A DNA stretch of 7,704 nucleotides from Actinomycetes bacterium (GTDB taxonomy: Bacteria; Actinomycetota; Acidimicrobiia; Acidimicrobiales; RAAP-2), in NCBI GenBank assembly GCA_021807965.1, contig JAKBCI010000077.1, positions 1 through 7,704 of the forward strand. Reading direction: 5' to 3'. The notes beneath the pieces are model-generated. The model searched no databases. It was given only the letters and a program-made list of their open reading frames with translations, and was not told the DNA's origin. Every line of letters begins with the position of its first letter. Position 1 is the stretch's first letter. The translations under genes were made by a program, and so were the position numbers. This document shows positions 6,115 through 7,704 of this stretch, piece after piece.

Positions 6115-7704
6115 TACTTCCCCTCCTCGAGCAGCGCCTTCAGTTCATCGGGCATGGTCAGCAGCGGCGAGCGCGCCGTTGTGATCACGCCATCCCAGGC
6201 CCCGTTGTCGATCGTGTGGGCGAGGTTAAAGGTGCCGTAGTCGGCGCTGGCCTTGGGGAAGTCCTCGCGGGTGTGTCCGCCGCGGGACTCCTTGCGGTCT
6301 CGTGCGCCGCGCGCGGTGCACTTGGAGACGGTGATCATACTCGGCAGGTCGGTCGCGAGGTTCCAGCCCGGGTTGTAGGCGCGGCCGCCCTTGACCGAGA
6401 GGTTCTTCACCCGCTCGGTGAAGGTCTCGAGTTCGGTGATGGCGACCTCGATCTCGTCGCCGGTGCGGATGATCCCGACGTTCGCCTGCATCATGTCCTG
6501 GAGGTCTCGCTGGACGTCGTAGGGGTTCTCGCCCCCGTCGTTGTCAAAGGGTGCGAGCGCACGCTCGACGGCCGCGTCGACCTCGCCCCAGTCGAAGCCG
6601 CTCGGTCCCGAGCCGCCTTCGACGTAGTCCGCGGCGGCCACGCCCGCGCGGCGGCCAAAGACGACGAGGTCGGATAGCGAATTGCCCCCGAGACGATTCG
6701 CGCCGTGCATGCCGCCCGCGACTTCGCCGGCCGCGTACAGGCCCGGCACCTTGGTCGCGGCGGTGTCGGCGTCGACCTTGACGCCGCCCATGATGTAGTG
6801 ACAGGTCGGCCCGATCTCCATCGCCTCGCGCGTGATGTCGACACCGGCGAGCTCCATGAACTGGTGGTACATCGAGGGCAGTCGTCGGCGGATGAACTCA
6901 GCCGAGCGCCGACTGCCGATGTCGAGGTAGACGCCGCCGTGGGGGGTGCCTCGACCGGCCTTCACTTCGGCGTTGATCGCGCGCGCCACTTCGTCGCGCG
7001 GCAGCAGCTCGGGCGGCCGGCGGCCGGCCGAGTGGTCGTCGTACCACTTGTCGGCCTCGTCTTCGGACTCGGCCGTCTCGGCGCGGAACATGTCGGCGAC
7101 GTAGTTGAACATGAAGCGCTCGCCGTCGCTGTTGCGCAGCACGCCGCCGTCGCCGCGCACGCCCTCGGTGACGAGCAGGCCGCGAACGCTGAGCGGCCAG
7201 ACCATCCCGGTCGGGTGGAACTGGATGCACTCCATGTCGATCAGTTCGGCCCCCGCCCACAACGCCATCGCGTGGCCGTCGCCGGTGCTCTCCCACGAGT
7301 TCGACGTGAACTTCCACGATTTGCCGACGCCACCGGTCGCGAGCACGATCGCCTTGGCGGCGAAGGTCACGAACTCACCGCTGGGTCGCCAGTAGGCGAC
7401 GGCGCCGGCGACGCGGCCCGCGCCGTCGTGCACGAGCTGGAGGACCTTGCACTCCATAAAGACGTCGGTGCCCATCGAGACGACCTTCTGCTGCAGTGTT
7501 CGGATGAGCTCGAGTCCGGTGCGGTCGCCGACGTGCGCGAGGCGCGCGTAGCGGTGACCCCCGAAGTCGCGCTGGAGGATCTTGCCGTCCTTCGTGCGAT
7601 CGAACAGCGCGCCCCACTGCTCGAGCTCCCAGACGCGGTCCGGCGACTCCTTCGCGTGCAGTTCGGCCATGCGGTAGTTGTTGAGCATCTTGCCGCCGCG
7701 CATG
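6114..7704 (-). CDS. sdhA: Succinate dehydrogenase / fumarate reductase flavoprotein subunit, 5' partial
   Basis: The visible 529 residues cover most of the succinate-oxidising subunit, but the N-terminus with the FAD Rossmann GxGxxG and the flavin-linking His is beyond the right edge, roughly 100 residues. The ATG seen at 7702-7704 is internal (MRGGKMLNNYRMAEL is a mid-protein segment in the family). Conserved parts, numbered from that Met: FGGHRYARLAHVGDRTG (47-63), ATGGVGKSW (122-130), HPTG (163-166), LVTEGVRGDGG (177-187), the PRDEVAR segment (235-241) with the proton-shuttling Arg, HYIMGGV (302-308) with the substrate His, and GLYAAGEVAGGMHGANRLGG (321-340), which closes on FAD. The C-terminal helical domain carries the usual KGGRAYNPGWN-type segment. 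It ends TAA, sharing a base with sdhB. In the mycobacterial Sdh1 operon an sdhC anchor precedes sdhA, so one is expected outside the window. Confidence 0.96.
   Translation of the reverse strand, partial: MRGGKMLNNYRMAELHAKESPDRVWELEQWGALFDRTKDGKILQRDFGGHRYARLAHVGDRTGLELIRTLQQKVVSMGTDVFMECKVLQLVHDGAGRVAGAVAYWRPSGEFVTFAAKAIVLATGGVGKSWKFTSNSWESTGDGHAMALWAGAELIDMECIQFHPTGMVWPLSVRGLLVTEGVRGDGGVLRNSDGERFMFNYVADMFRAETAESEDEADKWYDDHSAGRRPPELLPRDEVARAINAEVKAGRGTPHGGVYLDIGSRRSAEFIRRRLPSMYHQFMELAGVDITREAMEIGPTCHYIMGGVKVDADTAATKVPGLYAAGEVAGGMHGANRLGGNSLSDLVVFGRRAGVAAADYVEGGSGPSGFDWGEVDAAVERALAPFDNDGGENPYDVQRDLQDMMQANVGIIRTGDEIEVAITELETFTERVKNLSVKGGRAYNPGWNLATDLPSMITVSKCTARGARDRKESRGGHTREDFPKASADYGTFNLAHTIDNGAWDGVITTARSPLLTMPDELKALLEEGK
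6120..6128 (-). promoter_or_regulatory. Strong Shine-Dalgarno of sdhB inside the sdhA 3' end
   Basis: On the minus strand the last codons of sdhA read GAGGAGGGGAAGTAATG. AGGAGG (6127-6122) is complementary to the 16S rRNA 3' end and stands seven bases before the sdhB ATG. It fixes the sdhB start and contrasts with the GTG starts of the SCP2-like gene and the phosphorylase downstream, where no such site is visible. Confidence 0.85.

Overview
The window is GC-rich. Five of the six genes whose start is visible begin with GTG, and genes are packed with 1-4 base overlaps. Gene content fits a high-GC actinobacterium: an Ada-AlkA fusion next to ogt, and a succinate dehydrogenase pair of the mycobacterial Sdh1 type. 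A Thr-rich linker after the signal peptide of the exported oxidase and an OmpA-like tail on the partial gene at the left edge suggest a deep-branching group such as Acidimicrobiia. That placement is inference from protein style, not from a marker gene.

Layout. At 1-173 (+) is the last 56 codons of a protein that looks like the end of a secreted or surface protein. A 233-base spacer follows (174-406) between convergent genes, holding a 12-base and a perfect 39-base tandem repeat. Everything else is on the minus strand. Reading in the direction of transcription from the right edge: sdhA (start outside the window), sdhB, a small SCP2-like protein and a nucleoside phosphorylase form a tight operon (7704-4200). 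After a 159-base spacer with several short hairpins comes a Tat-exported BBE-like flavin oxidase (4040-2460). After 68 bases comes the DNA alkylation repair pair: the Ada/AraC/AlkA fusion (2391-877) and ogt (880-407).

Function. SdhA and SdhB are the soluble catalytic arm of complex II. The membrane anchor is not in the window and probably lies upstream of sdhA. The SCP2-like protein and the phosphorylase are coupled to sdhB but have no obvious link to succinate oxidation. The alkylation repair pair divides the work of E. coli Ada: phosphotriester sensing and regulation sit with a 3-methyladenine glycosylase in one chain, and the O6-methylguanine suicide transferase is a separate small protein. 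The exported oxidase carries both residues for bicovalent FAD attachment; its substrate cannot be read from the sequence.

I found no RNA genes, insertion sequences, CRISPR arrays, phage genes or defence systems. No clearly new multi-gene system is visible. The most unusual items are the sdhB/SCP2/phosphorylase coupling and the hairpin-forming 39-base repeat.
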